Assembly: GCA_019915015.1 (NCBI GenBank)
Contig: JAHBBC010000015.1
Coordinates: 1,364,001 to 1,428,000, forward strand
DNA length: 64,000 nt
Source of the DNA: Auriscalpium vulgare
Lineage: Eukaryota; Basidiomycota; Agaricomycetes; Russulales; Auriscalpiaceae
Direction: 5' to 3'
Shown here: positions 44,780 to 57,050 of the stretch, piece by piece
Numbering within the stretch: the stretch's first letter is position 1
Layout: each line of letters starts with the position of its first letter
Translations under genes and position numbers: made by a program
Notes under the pieces: model-generated
The model's input: the letters and a program-made list of their open reading frames with translations, nothing else
Database searches by the model: none
Told to the model about the DNA's origin: nothing

Positions 44780-45151
44780 TTACGGGTAAGGCGTACCATA
44801 TAGTTCTTTCTCCAGCCACTCGAGCAGCGGTTTGAAGACTGCGTAGCACCGAGCGACGTGCCCCGCTAGCTCGAGTTCCACCACAGCCTGTTGTTCTTCG
44901 CTCCAAAGCCACTTGATGAGCGGGCCGAGGATCGTGTAACACTGAAGCGCAAGGTCAAATGTCTTCGTAGAGAAGAGGGAGGAGAATTGCTGAAACAGGA
45001 AAGTGGAAAAGCTGAATAGCTCGAGGGGTGGGCTGTAGAGGCCTGTCCCCGGTGCCACACACTGCGCAACCTCGACGGAGATGCCGAGTAGACCGACCAG
45101 GACATCGTCCCAGTCACCGTAGCGCGGAGTGACTGTGAACGTCGACATCAT
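44780..45151 (-). CDS. Small hypothetical protein (123 aa)
   Basis: Uninterrupted ORF starting MMSTFTVTPRYGDWDDVLVG (a second ATG follows the first). It is rich in Leu, Phe and Trp, with amphipathic helices such as LFSFSTFLFQQFSSLFS and ARCYAVFKPLLEWLEKEL. No signal peptide or convincing membrane helix. A TATA-like run lies about 86 nt upstream, which supports real expression. I do not recognise a family. It could be an orphan or a truncated gene. It sits between GEP4 (+) and GCN1 (+). Confidence 0.5.
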   Translation of the reverse strand: MMSTFTVTPRYGDWDDVLVGLLGISVEVAQCVAPGTGLYSPPLELFSFSTFLFQQFSSLFSTKTFDLALQCYTILGPLIKWLWSEEQQAVVELELAGHVARCYAVFKPLLEWLEKELYGTPYP

Positions 45152-45236
45152 GAGGACTTGAAAGGGCGCGAGGAGTACTGCAGTGGTCAGTGATCAGGAT
45201 GGGCAAGAATTCGTCGGAAGAAAGGCTCCAGCTAAA

Positions 45237-45244
45237 TATATATA
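45237..45244 (-). promoter_or_regulatory. TATA-like run upstream of the 44780-45151 gene
   Basis: TATATATA on the minus strand about 86 nt before the ATG at 45151. Confidence 0.45.
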
Positions 45245-45775
45245 GCGGCCTCTCTTGACAATTAATCGCAAGGCGCCGGTGCCGCCCTAGTGTCGAGTGC
45301 CGCGACAATCCAGGCCACGTGTGGACACCGCTCTATCAGAACTTTAGAAAGATGCATATGCTAGTGGGCCCAAGCCTAGAGCTATATAGATTTGTGCGTA
45401 GTCCGAGAGTCTTATTATTGTCAAGATAGTAGTAAGTAGTTTGACTGTCACGCCGTGTGATATAACGTGGGAAGCAGTTTGTAGCACCTCCATATATGGC
45501 GGTGCTGTGTCACAAAGATATTGTCGTATTCGCGATAGCTTACCTGGATCTAGTACTAGTCTCGGTCCCTTCGCCTCGAGTCAACATCAAGTCTGCGATC
45601 CATATGCCCACGAGCTAAAATAGTTGGCCAAACACACGTACGAGTCAAAGTGCCTCCCATCAAGACCTTCGCGAAACTCAAAGCCAAGGAGTCGTCGCTC
45701 GGCATCGCTGGCAAGCCGGACATCGCATCCTGGGTCTCTTCAGCCGGCTCTGCAGACGCCGCAGACTCTGACGAA
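45245..45775. other. GCN1 upstream region with in-frame open extension
   Basis: The GCN1 frame stays open upstream of the first ATG (45776) as far as a stop near 45557, without an ATG. It reads KTFAKLKAKESSLGIAGK before the first Met. This may be leader sequence, or part of an extra 5' exon reached by an intron I could not place. Confidence 0.4.
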
Positions 45776-48700
45776 ATGGCCGACGGCGAGCCTGGGTTCA
45801 TTTGGCGCAGGGAGCAGGTCACGGAAGAGTGGATCCCTGCAATGCAGCACGCAGCGAGGAAATTGCTCACGAGCAGGACGAGTGTCCGCGTGCAGTTTTT
45901 GCGGGAGGAGTTGCTTCCTCTCGTGAAACATGAAGGTACGTACTTATATGCTACTGCATCGCGTCGATACTAAAATCCGTCTAGATCTCAGTCTGCCGCA
46001 GACGTTGAGTGTCTTCAGGCTGTTGACGGAGACATATCCGCGCTACATCGATGGTCCTTCGAGGGAGGCGGTCGAGGCTGTAGCCATCGAGCTGGTGCGC
46101 AGGGATGAGCTCCGAGAAAACAAGCTGGGTGTGACGGAGCAGATCTTGGGATGGATTTCGAACGAGGTGGTTAGGATCTCCAAACGAGCAAGGTGAGTAA
46201 CGCTTTCTGTTTTATCTCCCCGTGCTCACGACATGATCACAGCTCGCACGCGCCGACAGACCTATTCGTGCTGCTGAGCTGGTGCGGAAGTCTGTACATC
46301 GTGTCATTGAAGACATCTCCCAACTTCCCGAGTTCGCGATCTTGGGAGCTACTCCTTGGGTCCATAGCCACGTTGCTCGATCTTCTCTTGGACCCTGTGA
46401 CGCGCGCAAAATCCTCAATGCAACAGAGTGCTCTGGTCCGCACCCGCCGGGCCCTGAGATCGGTGAGCTAGCGTGTTGAAATTGCGCGCTTGTCGCTGAC
46501 ACTGCGGGGCGGAAAGGCGCCTGAGCACCTCAAGACGCTGATGACCTCTCTGCTATCGCCATCGAAGAGCCAGGCATCCTCGCTAGTAATTATTCCACTT
46601 CTGGGAGTTGCGGTGGATGTCACTACGCGCCTGAAAAATGTCAAAGACATCAGTCTCACCATAGTCCCGAACGAGATCAAGGTTCGAGGCGTTTACATAT
46701 CTATGTTTCTTCCGGCGCTCATGCCGTTGCAGGTTGACATTCTGTCGCTGTACTCAAGCGCCATCCTCATGGCACGCACGTCCGTACCCAAGCACACCAC
46801 GGTATCTCTATATGCGCTTCATACTGTGTCGGTCGTTCTAACAAGTTTTAGGCATCGTTAACTGGCTTCTTCCAAACACTGACCGACAGCGACTTCAAGG
46901 ACACGGTTTTGCCAACGATGGAGAAGGCTTTACTCCGTTCTCCGGAGTACGCTTTGAACGGTGAGTGGACCTCCCGTTCTCAATAAGTGTTGTCTCATTG
47001 TCTGCAGTGATCAGCGACTTTTTCGTTGCGTACCCGCAACCTTTAGACTCAGACGCCTTCCGTCGCATTCTTACGCCAACACTGAACTCGGCAAAATCGG
47101 CAAACGGTGTCGTCCGCGCTAGCTCTATTGTCCTATTCAAAGTCCTCGTGGAGAAGAAGGCATCTGACGAAAGCAAGGAACTCGTCGTCGCGGAGTTACT
47201 TAACTTCGTTAAGGCCGGCAAGTCCGTAGGCCCAGATCGCCAGATCTTGTACTCGATGCTCGGGTTCCTCGCGCCCTCTTCTCAAGTCTCTTCGGCTATG
47301 ATCAGCACTGTGCCTGCCCTGCTCGCAAAGGAGACTAACGAAAACGCCGTGCCTGCACTCGCATCGGCGTTGACGCCCCACCTAGCCTTCTTCCTAAAAG
47401 AGAACATGGCCGTCCCACTCGACGCATCTAAGGTTCTCGCCGCGGAGATGCAGAGCGCAAAGCCCTTCATTCGGCGCGCATTTGTGTCGCTCGTCGGGGA
47501 CGCTTTCTGGGAGCTCGGCGGGCTCTCAACGGACGTCTCAAAATCCTTTGCGCAGGCCGTCCTCCCCGCATTCGAAGCGAGCCTGAAGTCCGTTGCTGCC
47601 AACCCACTCAATGCCGCCGCCGGCCCGTTGGAGGGTTACGTCGCCGCAGGCGCCCTGCTCGGCCCCTTTGCTAAGTCCGGAGCTTTTGGTAGTAGTTCAC
47701 CCGCGCTTCGTTTCCGCTTGTTCGCCTTTCTGATTACCGTTTTCGTTATATTGTTTCATAGAGGATGTTATTTCGCGCAATGCTACCGTTCAATCCATCG
47801 CGTCATCATCGAAGCCATCGTTCCTGCTGTGGGATAAGGTATATCAAAAGCTTACCAGCGCCCAAGAAGAGGTCTGGCTCCTCAGGGCTGTGGAGAGCGC
47901 CGCGATCTTTTACAACACCGAGCTCGCGAAAAATGAGCAGCTGAGGTTCGTCGTCGGTTGTCAGCCTCAGTATGTAAACTCATATCACTGCGCAGGACGC
48001 AGATTGGCTCTGCATATCTGCATCTGGCTGTGGAGGGTCAGACACCAGATTTCCGACGACGCGCTGTCTCATCGCTGGAACATCTCACCGTCATTCTTCC
48101 CACGGCTGCCAGCGGCCTCGTCCGAGCCGCTCTCACAGCCCATCTGCTGCGACCTCGGCCATCGACCTCGAAGACGCCTGCATCGGCCGAGGACGAGAAG
48201 CCTGCCATCAACAAGCAATCTCGCTATCTAGCATTCTTGTCTGCCTTTGCCGCCTTCAGTGATGACGTGGGCATGGGGGTTCGCGAGGACTTGCTGTCCG
48301 AGTTCATTGTCGTAGCACACCATCCCGTTGTCTGTGAGTTTTTGCGTGCTGTGAAAAGGCGACGTTAGGTTGACAATTTTCGCTCGCAGGTGGAAACTCT
48401 CGTCAAGCGTGGATTGAACTCTGCCAGAAAGCGCGTGCGGACCCTCGGGCTGTAGTAGACCATCAGCTCGACAAGCTCTTTGGAATCGTAGTGCTGACGG
48501 GAACTTCGGAGAATGTGCGTGCCGCCTACGCCGATTTCAACTAAGAATTCACCTCCTCTCCAGTCTTCTGTGCAAGAGTTCAGCGAAGCTACTTACCGTG
48601 CGATCACCACCCTCGCTTTCGTCGCTCCGGATACAGTTCTTCCTCGTGTCATGGACCAGCTGCGCACAGACATAGGTTCTGACTTGAAAGGGTTGACAGA

Positions 48701-51700
48701 GACTGACTTCGGGATCTGGGCCACACCAGAAGGGGAGACATACATCGATGGTGAGATACCGCTCACAACGCAATATGCACTTTGTTTAACGCCCATCATG
48801 CAACTCAGTGCTCGCGTCGAAGAAGGGAAACCAAGGCCCGACAAAGGGCAAGGACGCAGAGCTTGCCAAATGGGATGCCGAAGTCCGCAAAGCGCTCGCG
48901 GGCAAAAAGAACGCGTCAGCGGTGACACTGTCGAAGCAAGATCAAGCCCTGGTGAAGGCACAGCAGGAGAAAGAGGCGAAAATTCGCGCTCGTGTGGTGC
49001 AGATTCAAGCAAACTTGAAGCGAGGGCTGGAGGTCATCAATCACCTCGTCGCCGGGAACATCGAGGACTTCCGCTCATATGTATCGCCGATCGCTACGCT
49101 GTTGCTGACCAGCGGGGTGCTGGAGAAAGGATCAGTCCTCCTTGGACAGGATGCATTTGACACGTATCTGGTGCGTCCAATCGATCGGTCGGTCGCGCGT
49201 GGGTTGCAGACTTCTATGTAGGAACTTTCGAGGTGCTGTTCAGATCGCCTGGATACATTCGGAAAATGGATAGGCATCGCCACGCTACGCAGTCTAGAAG
49301 TCTCGTCTGTCCCTGAGGAGTTGGCTGCAGAGCCTATCAATCGTGCGTTTCATCTTTGCGCGTAATTTTTTCTCATCCTGACCTTTCTTGATTTAGAGCT
49401 GATCGCAAGAGTACTATACCGCCTGCGCTCATTGTCAGAGCAGATCCCGCTCGACTCTGCCACTTTCTCATACGCCTTCCCACTATTGCATCAAGTCTTG
49501 CTGAAGGGCGCAATCGGCGTGGGAGAAGAAGATGACCCGCTCGAGCAGACTGCGTTGAGTTTGGATATCGTTAAATTTCACTGTGGCGAATGTGCGTGCT
49601 CAGCCCTCGATCCCATCCATATCTTTGCTGAACGTTCTGTAGTTGGCAGTGTTCTTTTCCCACGCGCTCAGATCATTCAAGGCTTATTGCATGCGACACG
49701 AACGCAGCCCAAGCTCAGCAAGGAGGCGTCATCAGCTCTGATTGAATTAGGACAAGCAATATATCCCAATGCGACCAAGGAGGAGACGTCCAGTCTCCTC
49801 GAAAGCACTCTCGTCCAGGAAGCCCATGCTCGCAATGCGAGTTTGCAGACCCTACAGGTAGGATCTCCTTCTCTCATTCCTATGGCCTGGCTTAATTGGG
49901 CTCAACGCACACAGCCCTTTGACTTGACGGATCTTGATTGGTCTCCAGAGCTGCTGATTGCTGCCAACGATGGGGATGAACAAAACGCGAGGCTCGCCAG
50001 ACATATATGGGATGATAATGGTCTCGATGTGCCAGACTCATACCTGGGAGGGCTATTGGGCTTCTTGGGTAAATCTTGCCCAACCTTCACCGAAGGAGAG
50101 CTGACATGCGTCTTTTGACAGGTCACGACAACGCATATGTTCGAGTCAGCGTCGCGGCAGCCTTCTCAGAAGCAGTAGAGCGATGGCCTCAATCTGTCTC
50201 GCAGACAGTCGCTGCACTGTACGACCTGTATCGCGACAAGGTTAGTGACAGGTCAACATCGACATATCACGGCGCTGACATATCGTCCAGGCAAAAATCT
50301 TGGCTCCTGAGTTCGACCAATATGTGAGCTTGATGATTACTGGGATGTTCCTTTTCTTCACTTACTGACGCTAAAGCTAGGGTATGGTGGATGAGCGCAG
50401 TCTCGAAAGGACAGACCCTTGGCAAGCGCGGGTCGCAATTGCCCAAACGTTACAGAACCTTGCGCCAGCCTTCAGCGAGGGCGATACTGTCCCGTTCTTT
50501 GAGTTCTTGATCAAGGACGAGGCCCTTGGGGACCGCAGTGCAGACGTACGGCGAAGCATGCTGGATGCTGGTGCCGCTGTGATAGATTATCACGGCTCCA
50601 GTCATCTTGCCGACCTGATCGCGAAGTTTGAGGCGCATCTCGCCGGCTCACATCCATCGTCGGAGACTGCGGACTTCATTCAGGAGGCTGTCGTCATCTT
50701 GTTTGGTCGCGTTGCGCGCCACCTGGACTTCTCCGACGGTCGTCTCCCGGCTATCGTGACCAGGCTTGTAGAGGCGCTCAAGACACCATCAGAACAGGTT
50801 CAAGTCGCTGTTTCCGACTGTCTGGCTCCTCTGGCGAAGGTCACTCGGGCCACGGTGCCCAAGCTTGTGGAGCAGCTGTTCACGGATCTTTTCAGCGCGC
50901 CGAAGTATGCTGCCCGCCGCGGTGCCGCCTACGGTCTAGCGGGTATCATCAAGGGGGTCGGCATCACGGGTATGAAGGAATTCGATGTCCTTCGCCGCCT
51001 GCGTACCGCCACCGAGGACAAGAAGCAGTATGAGGCTCGACAAGGCGCGATGTTTGCTCTAGAAACATTCTCCAGTACCCTCGGTCGCCTCTTCGAGCCA
51101 TACTGTATTGAAGCGCTACCTCTTCTCCTGACTGCCTTCGGCGACTCTATCCCGGACGTCCGTGAAGCTGCACTTGACGCGGCGCGGATAATCATGGGCA
51201 ATATGTCGGGCTATGGCGTCAAGCTCATTTTACCCTCACTGCTCTCCGGTCTCGACGAAAAACAGTGGCGTACCAAGAAGGGCTCCATCGAACTCATGGG
51301 CATGATGGCGTACTGCGCCCCACGGCAACTTTCCCAGTCACTTCCCATCATTATTCCCCGTCTAACAGGCGTTTTGACCGACTCTCACGCCCAAGTCCGA
51401 ACTGGGGCGAACAAGTCATTGAAGCAGTTTGGTGAAGTGATTAGCAACCCAGAGATCCAAGCGCTTGTGCCCGTCTTCCTCAAAGCGATGGTCGATCCGG
51501 CGAAGACTCCCAACGCTTTGACTTCCTTACTCAAGACCTCTTTCGTTCACTATATCGATCACTCTTCACTTGCTCTGGTAGGACTATTCATGATGTCAGT
51601 CGGATCGTAGCTGATCTTTCGCCAGGTCATTCCTATCCTGGAACGCGGTCTGCGAGAACGAAGCGCCGACACCAAAAAGAAGGCTGCGCAGATTGTCGGC

Positions 51701-54700
51701 AACCTTGCATCGCTCACGGACTCGAAGGATTTTGTCCCATACCTGTCTACTTTGATGCCCATGGTTCACCAAGTACTCGTGGATCCAGTCCCTGAGGCTA
51801 GGGCGACAGCTGCGAAGACGTTAGGCACGCTGATCGAACGTCTCGGGGAAGTTAACTTCCCTGATTTGGTTCCGAGCCTCATACGGATTCTGAAGACTGA
51901 TACGTCCGGTGTCGACCGGCAGGGTGCGGCACAAGGTCTCAGTGAAGTCCTCTCGGGACTGGGTATGGAACGGCTCGAGGGGCTGCTACCCGACATCATC
52001 GCAAACGCCCAGTCGCCACGAAGCACAGTCAGGGAAGGCTTCATGTCGCTTCTCGTTTTCTTACCTGCCACGTTTGGCACTCGCTTCCAACCGCACCTTC
52101 CCAAGATCATTGTTCCTATTCTGAAGGGTCTGTCAGATTCTGAAGAATATGTTCGCGAGGCAGCCATGCGCGCTGGGCGGATGGTCATCACCAACTATTC
52201 CAGTAAAGCTATCGACCTTCTCCTTCCTGAACTGGAGCGTGGTATGTTCGACCCGGGATGGAGGATTCGGGTACGCCAGCCATCCCACAGTTTTATCTTA
52301 TCTTTTCTGACGGTTTTCACAGCAATCGTCTATTACACTCGTCGGAGAACTTCTCTTCAAAGTATCTGGCGTCAGTGGCAAGGCGGAGGTCGACGAAGAC
52401 GAGGAAGCTGTCGAAGCTGTCGTCGCAGAATCGTCGCGCAAAGCCCTCCTCGAAGTTCTCGGTGCAGAGCGTCGGGATCGCATCCTATCTGCTCTTTACC
52501 TGGTTCGCCAAGACAGCGTCCACGTCGTTCGCCAATCCTCAATACATATCTGGAAAGCCCTGGTTCACAATACGCCAAAGACAGGTTCGTATTGGCGTCA
52601 ATCTGAATCTCCACAATCTAACAATTTGTAGTGCGCGAGATCCTGTCAGAGCTCATTGGACAAATCATGTTGTTGCTTTCCGGCGACGAGCCGGAACAAC
52701 AGGAGGCAAGCCAATGCAGTGCCCTTCTTTACTCGATTCTGATATCTCCGATCTTTTAGACTGCTGCCCGCACGACGGCCGAACTGTGTCGCAAGTTCGG
52801 CGAGAGAATTTTGGGGGACATCGTCGCGATCCTTCGCACGAAGGTGTCATCTCCAGACGCCAAGACCCGGGAAGGTGTTTGCTTGGTCCTGTCGGAAGCA
52901 ATGTGGGTTTTAACGTTTGGTGTTCGGGTCCAGAAGTTGACACGGATTGTGACAGGACAAACTCATCCGAGGCCCAGCAGGAAGGCCACGAAGACGAGAT
53001 AATTACCATGGTCCGGGTGTCCCTGGTGGACGATGAAGCCAGCGTTCGTTCGGCTGCTGCACAGGCCTTCGATGTTCTGCAAGAACAGCTTGGCACCGTG
53101 GCCATCGACCAGACAATTCCCACGTTGTTGGAGGCACTTCGTCAACCTGGCCAAAGCTCAGGAACGGCGCTGCAAGCCCTCCGCGAAGTCATGAGTGTAA
53201 GTACCTCCGAGATCTGTCTCTGTCTTATCTGCTTAATGCTGAGCAGGTTCGGGCATCCACTGTCTTCCCTGTTCTCATACCGACTTTGATCGCCACGCCA
53301 ATGACCCTGTTCAACGCCCGAGCTCTAGCCTCGCTCGTCACGGTGGCCGGAAATGCGTTGAGCAAACGATTGAGCGTCATCCTCGGTGCTCTCGTCAAGG
53401 TCAAGGAAACGATGAAGAGTGACCAAGACGAAGAGCTCATCACTGCTGTGGACGAAGCGACTAGAGCGCTTCTGGCAGCTGTCAACGATGCGGAAGGGCT
53501 CAATACCCTCATGCTGCTCTTGTTGGGATGGTGAGTTGTAGTCATAGGTCCGATGACGACATGCTGACATTCCTTTTCAGGGTTAAGCACGAAGATCCAA
53601 AGCGCCGGGTCAGCGCATCTCAATACTTCGCCATCTTCTGCGAAGTGTCCGAACTCGATTGGTCATTGTATCGCGTTGACTGGATCCGCCTCTTGGTGTC
53701 ATCACTCGATGACCGTGTACCGGAAGTTTACACTGCAGCGTGGCATGCGCTCGATGACTTTGTCAAGGCCGTGCCGAAGGACGACATGGAATCCCTCGTT
53801 GTGCCCCTACGGCGGACGATCGAAGGCACAGGGTCTCCCGGTGCCTACGTCCCTGGATTCAGCCTGCCCAAGGGCGTCGCACCTTTTGTCCCGATCATCA
53901 TTGCCGGCCTCACCACCGGAAACAACGAGCAGCGCGAGCAAGCCGCGTACGCCATCGGCGACCTCGTCGAGCGCACTGAGGAGAACGCAATCAAGCCTTT
54001 CGTGGTGCCGTTCACCGGCCCGCTCATCCGCGTCGCGACGCAGGCGACGACCTACCCGCCGTCCGTCAAGACGGCCCTGCTCAAGGCGCTGTCAACGATG
54101 CTGGAGCGCATCCCGGCGTTCGTCAAGCCGTTCTTCCCGCAGCTGCAGCGCACATTCGTGAAAAGTGCGAGCGATCCTGCCAGCGTCGTTGTTCGAACAA
54201 GAGCCGCGCAAGCGCTAGGGGTCCTCATGAAGAGTCAGCCGCGTGTAGACCCGGTGGTCACAGAGCTAGTTTCTGGAGCTCGGGCAAATGATGATGCTAT
54301 CGCTGGCAGTCTGATCTTGGCTTTGTCATACGTGATACAAAGTGCTGGAACGAATGTAGGAGAGAAGGCGCGCGAAGCTGCTGTAGAGTTGGTCGGGGAT
54401 GCTTTTAAGGAGAGCCACGATGGTGAGTATTTCTGTCACATAATGCTATGTTCTGTGCCTAACTGATGATCCGAAAACGCAGAGCATTATAATCAGTCTA
54501 CTGCCGCGCTGTTCGCTGCATTGTCCACGAACTTCGAGCTCGTCAAGCCGATTGTGAAGTGCGTGTCCTTGTCGATACGAGATCGCATATTGATTGACCC
54601 TGTGTTGCAGCTCATACCTCGTAGCTGGCACACCGCCAAGCGTGCTTTCCTCCCACTCTATCCTTGCACTGCTGACGCTGTCTGAAGACGATGATGCTCC

Positions 54701-54857
54701 CGACAAGGACATGCTCGCTCCGTTCCAGTCGCTCCTGCCCAACATCGCGAAGAAGATCCAGGAGAGTATAGGGACAGAAAAGCCAAATATCGCACGACCC
54801 GCGCGAGAAGCGAGGGAAATCCTCAGGAGGATAGATGATTCGCTGTTCGGTTCATAG
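45776..54857 (+). CDS. GCN1: eIF2-alpha kinase activator GCN1
   Basis: Giant HEAT-repeat protein that binds translating ribosomes and GCN2, switching on GCN2 under amino-acid starvation. I traced about 28 exons; all joins keep frame and remove stops, giving roughly 2,500 residues, the expected size. The N-terminal part contains QTLSVFRLLTETYPRYIDGP. The central eEF3-like part includes a Lys/Glu-rich helix (KQDQALVKAQQEKEAKIR) then IEDFRSYVSP and ALLLTS-like segments. The most conserved HEAT block spans about 50.9-52.2 kb (AARRGAAYGLAGIIKGVGI, QYEARQGAMFALETFS). The end is REILRRIDDSLFGS. One intron (52706-52759) has a GC donor (GAG|gcaagc). The start is the first in-frame ATG, 45776; an upstream exon is possible. 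It converges on GGPP synthase. Confidence 0.95.
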
Positions 54858-54942
54858 CATATATCAGATACTATGATCTGCAAAAATTACAACGTGTATA
54901 AGTATTGATGCGCCGGGCGCGTTTGAGATCTACTCTGCCTCA

Positions 54943-56383
54943 TCATGGCTCCGGTACGTGAAGGGCATCCATGATCGCCTGAAGCTTCGGATTCCCACCA
55001 AGTCGCTGGATCTCGTCGTTCGTCTGCTTTTCTAGTTTGTACAAGACTTGCAGTGTATATTCAAAAGATTTTGTATGATCCCGTAGATATGTTATTGCGT
55101 GATGCTTGAGCGTTGGTGTCGCAGGGCGCTTCTGTAAGACATCTACAGGAGAATCAGTGTCTCGTGTCTGCAAGGCAAACTCCTACGCGACTTACTCAAG
55201 ATCTGTCGATTTGACGGGTCGGCACGGATACCGTGGACGATGGGAAAAGAGAACTTTCCCTCCGTGATGTCTTCGGCGAACCCTTTGTTCGTCTCATACT
55301 GTGTGACGTGGACGTCAGCATGGTTGCTGGAGGCGGCTCGAAAGCAATTAACCTCCGTGCTTTGGAGATTCATGTAATCGTCTCGTATCTGGAAGTAGAT
55401 GCCGAATATGTTGACAAGAGGGACATAATCGCTGAGATGAATTGAGTAAGTTCACGCTGCGTTCATGAAGTCGGAGACCTACACATCCACGTTCTTGCTT
55501 GCAGAAGCCATCATGAGCTTCACCGCTAGTCGGTATAGGCCTCCGGTTTCTACGACCATGCTCGTAATCGGCCCCAAGATACAGCTTGATCAGACTGACT
55601 GCCGTTGACCATGGAGATATATTCCTCTTCTGTGGGACACTGAAGAGAGTCGCGCCAGAAGATGTCCCGACCTTGACCTCGATGGAGATTCAAGAGTTCA
55701 TCTAAGGAGCACATCTATCAACACCCGCGATCTGAGGTCAAAAGCGGAGCTTACCAGTGACAATCCGATCCATGTCCTTGTCGGAATATAATCGCTGCGC
55801 AGCTGAGTCTGCTGACTCAATGTCGCTGGTCCGCGACATAGCGGGCCGTAAGGAGAAGAGTTGTTGGTATGCCAGGAAGTAGACGTAGTTTGCTGTATTG
55901 ATCGTCTGCGGGATGCCGTATATCTTATGCGCCACTGCACATCGCACGTCAGAGGGTGCGGAAAGTCGTATTGCCATAAAGACTCGCCTGGTTGACCGCG
56001 GCGCAATGTTGAGTCGTCTTCGATGTCATCGACTCTGCATGCACGGTTGGCGACGGGATTTCACCAGCTATAGATAGCTTACAGGAGACTGGCGTTGTGG
56101 AGCATGCTCACTACTTGACCAATGAGGCGAAGTTTCGGTTCTGGCACAGCAAGCCACGCGTTGAATGCTTCAATCATGCTTCCGCGGATACCCTTCCCAG
56201 GAGCGGAAGTCATGTATGTGTACGGTTCCAAAAGAGCCTGCTCTCCAAAGGGGAGAAACGCCACGAAATTCAGTAGAGCCTTCACAGAGATACGGGGCGG
56301 TGCCTGACAGACTCGTCTTTATCCGGTGTGAACTTGTACGCATCCTCCAGCTTGGAAAGCATATTCTCGTATTTTTCAGCCAT
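54943..56383 (-). CDS. BTS1: Geranylgeranyl diphosphate synthase
   Basis: Condenses isopentenyl diphosphate onto farnesyl diphosphate to give GGPP, used for protein prenylation and terpenoids. Nine exons: 56383-56309, 56240-56083, 56034-55988, 55934-55755, 55701-55600, 55549-55483, 55431-55353, 55298-55196, 55142-54943. They give 336 residues. Family signs are [26 protein letters not shown] leading to the first Asp-rich motif [14 protein letters not shown], then [38 protein letters not shown], the second motif IRDDYMNL, and [11 protein letters not shown]. Small residues before the first motif fit a C20 product. Intron 3 (55987-55935) uses a GC donor (CAG|gcgagt). The first intron has a weak donor (gtcagg), so the N-terminus is less sure. 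No terpene cyclase lies nearby, so a housekeeping role is likely. Confidence 0.95.
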
Positions 56384-57050
56384 GATGGAAGGCAGGGACG
56401 ATGGGAGGATATGGCAAGAGTTTCAATTGCGCCGGCGCTGCGCAAGTGCTGCGCTGATGCCTCGGCACTCGCCGAATTCGACGCATGCGCAACTGACACA
56501 CACGGTCACCTCGGGCTCAACTTCATCACACTCTTTCCCTACCTCGCCCAGTGCAAACGACTCGAGTGGATTATAGCTTGGGCCAACTTGGCTTAGAGAC
56601 AGTTGCATCAAGATGAGAGCCTGCGTTGTCGGCGCATGGCATGGAAACGATTACAACGCTTGCTTTGTGCGCAGCCGGTCGCTTCCCCGGGCCTGTCACT
56701 GTTTGCTTTGTGTTTTAGCCTCGAAATCAACACGAGTCCGATACGAGAGTGCGTGATCCCTTTGTGGTCTTTTTCTAGTAACACTGACGTCGGACTGTTG
56801 ATTTCAACACAAGAAAGCCGTTTACAAACAGACTCCTAACAAATGTAACAATAAGGTCTCCAGTCGCTACCCTACTGTCATGAACGCAGCTGTCTTGTTC
56901 GCGTACCCTCTCCTCCGCTATGTATGGCTTGCAGTGGGCTATGGGCGGCTTGCTGTGCGGCCGTTTGTTTTTTTGAATGGTCCGAGCACTTGCGGGGGCG
57001 ACTCATCACGACTTCACTACAACAGCAGACAGGCTCTGATCCGGTAGATC
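56384..57050. other. Intergenic
   Basis: Promoter-side sequence of GGPP synthase (-) and of the Pro/Ala-rich gene (+). No supported gene. Confidence 0.45.

Noticed and set aside
52258..53289. 343-codon alternative frame inside GCN1
   Set aside because: Reads through three introns; the spliced GCN1 frame has the expected conserved sequence.
54943..56383. Terpenoid biosynthetic cluster around GGPP synthase
   Set aside because: Neighbours are GCN1 and a low-complexity protein; no cyclase, P450 or transporter nearby.
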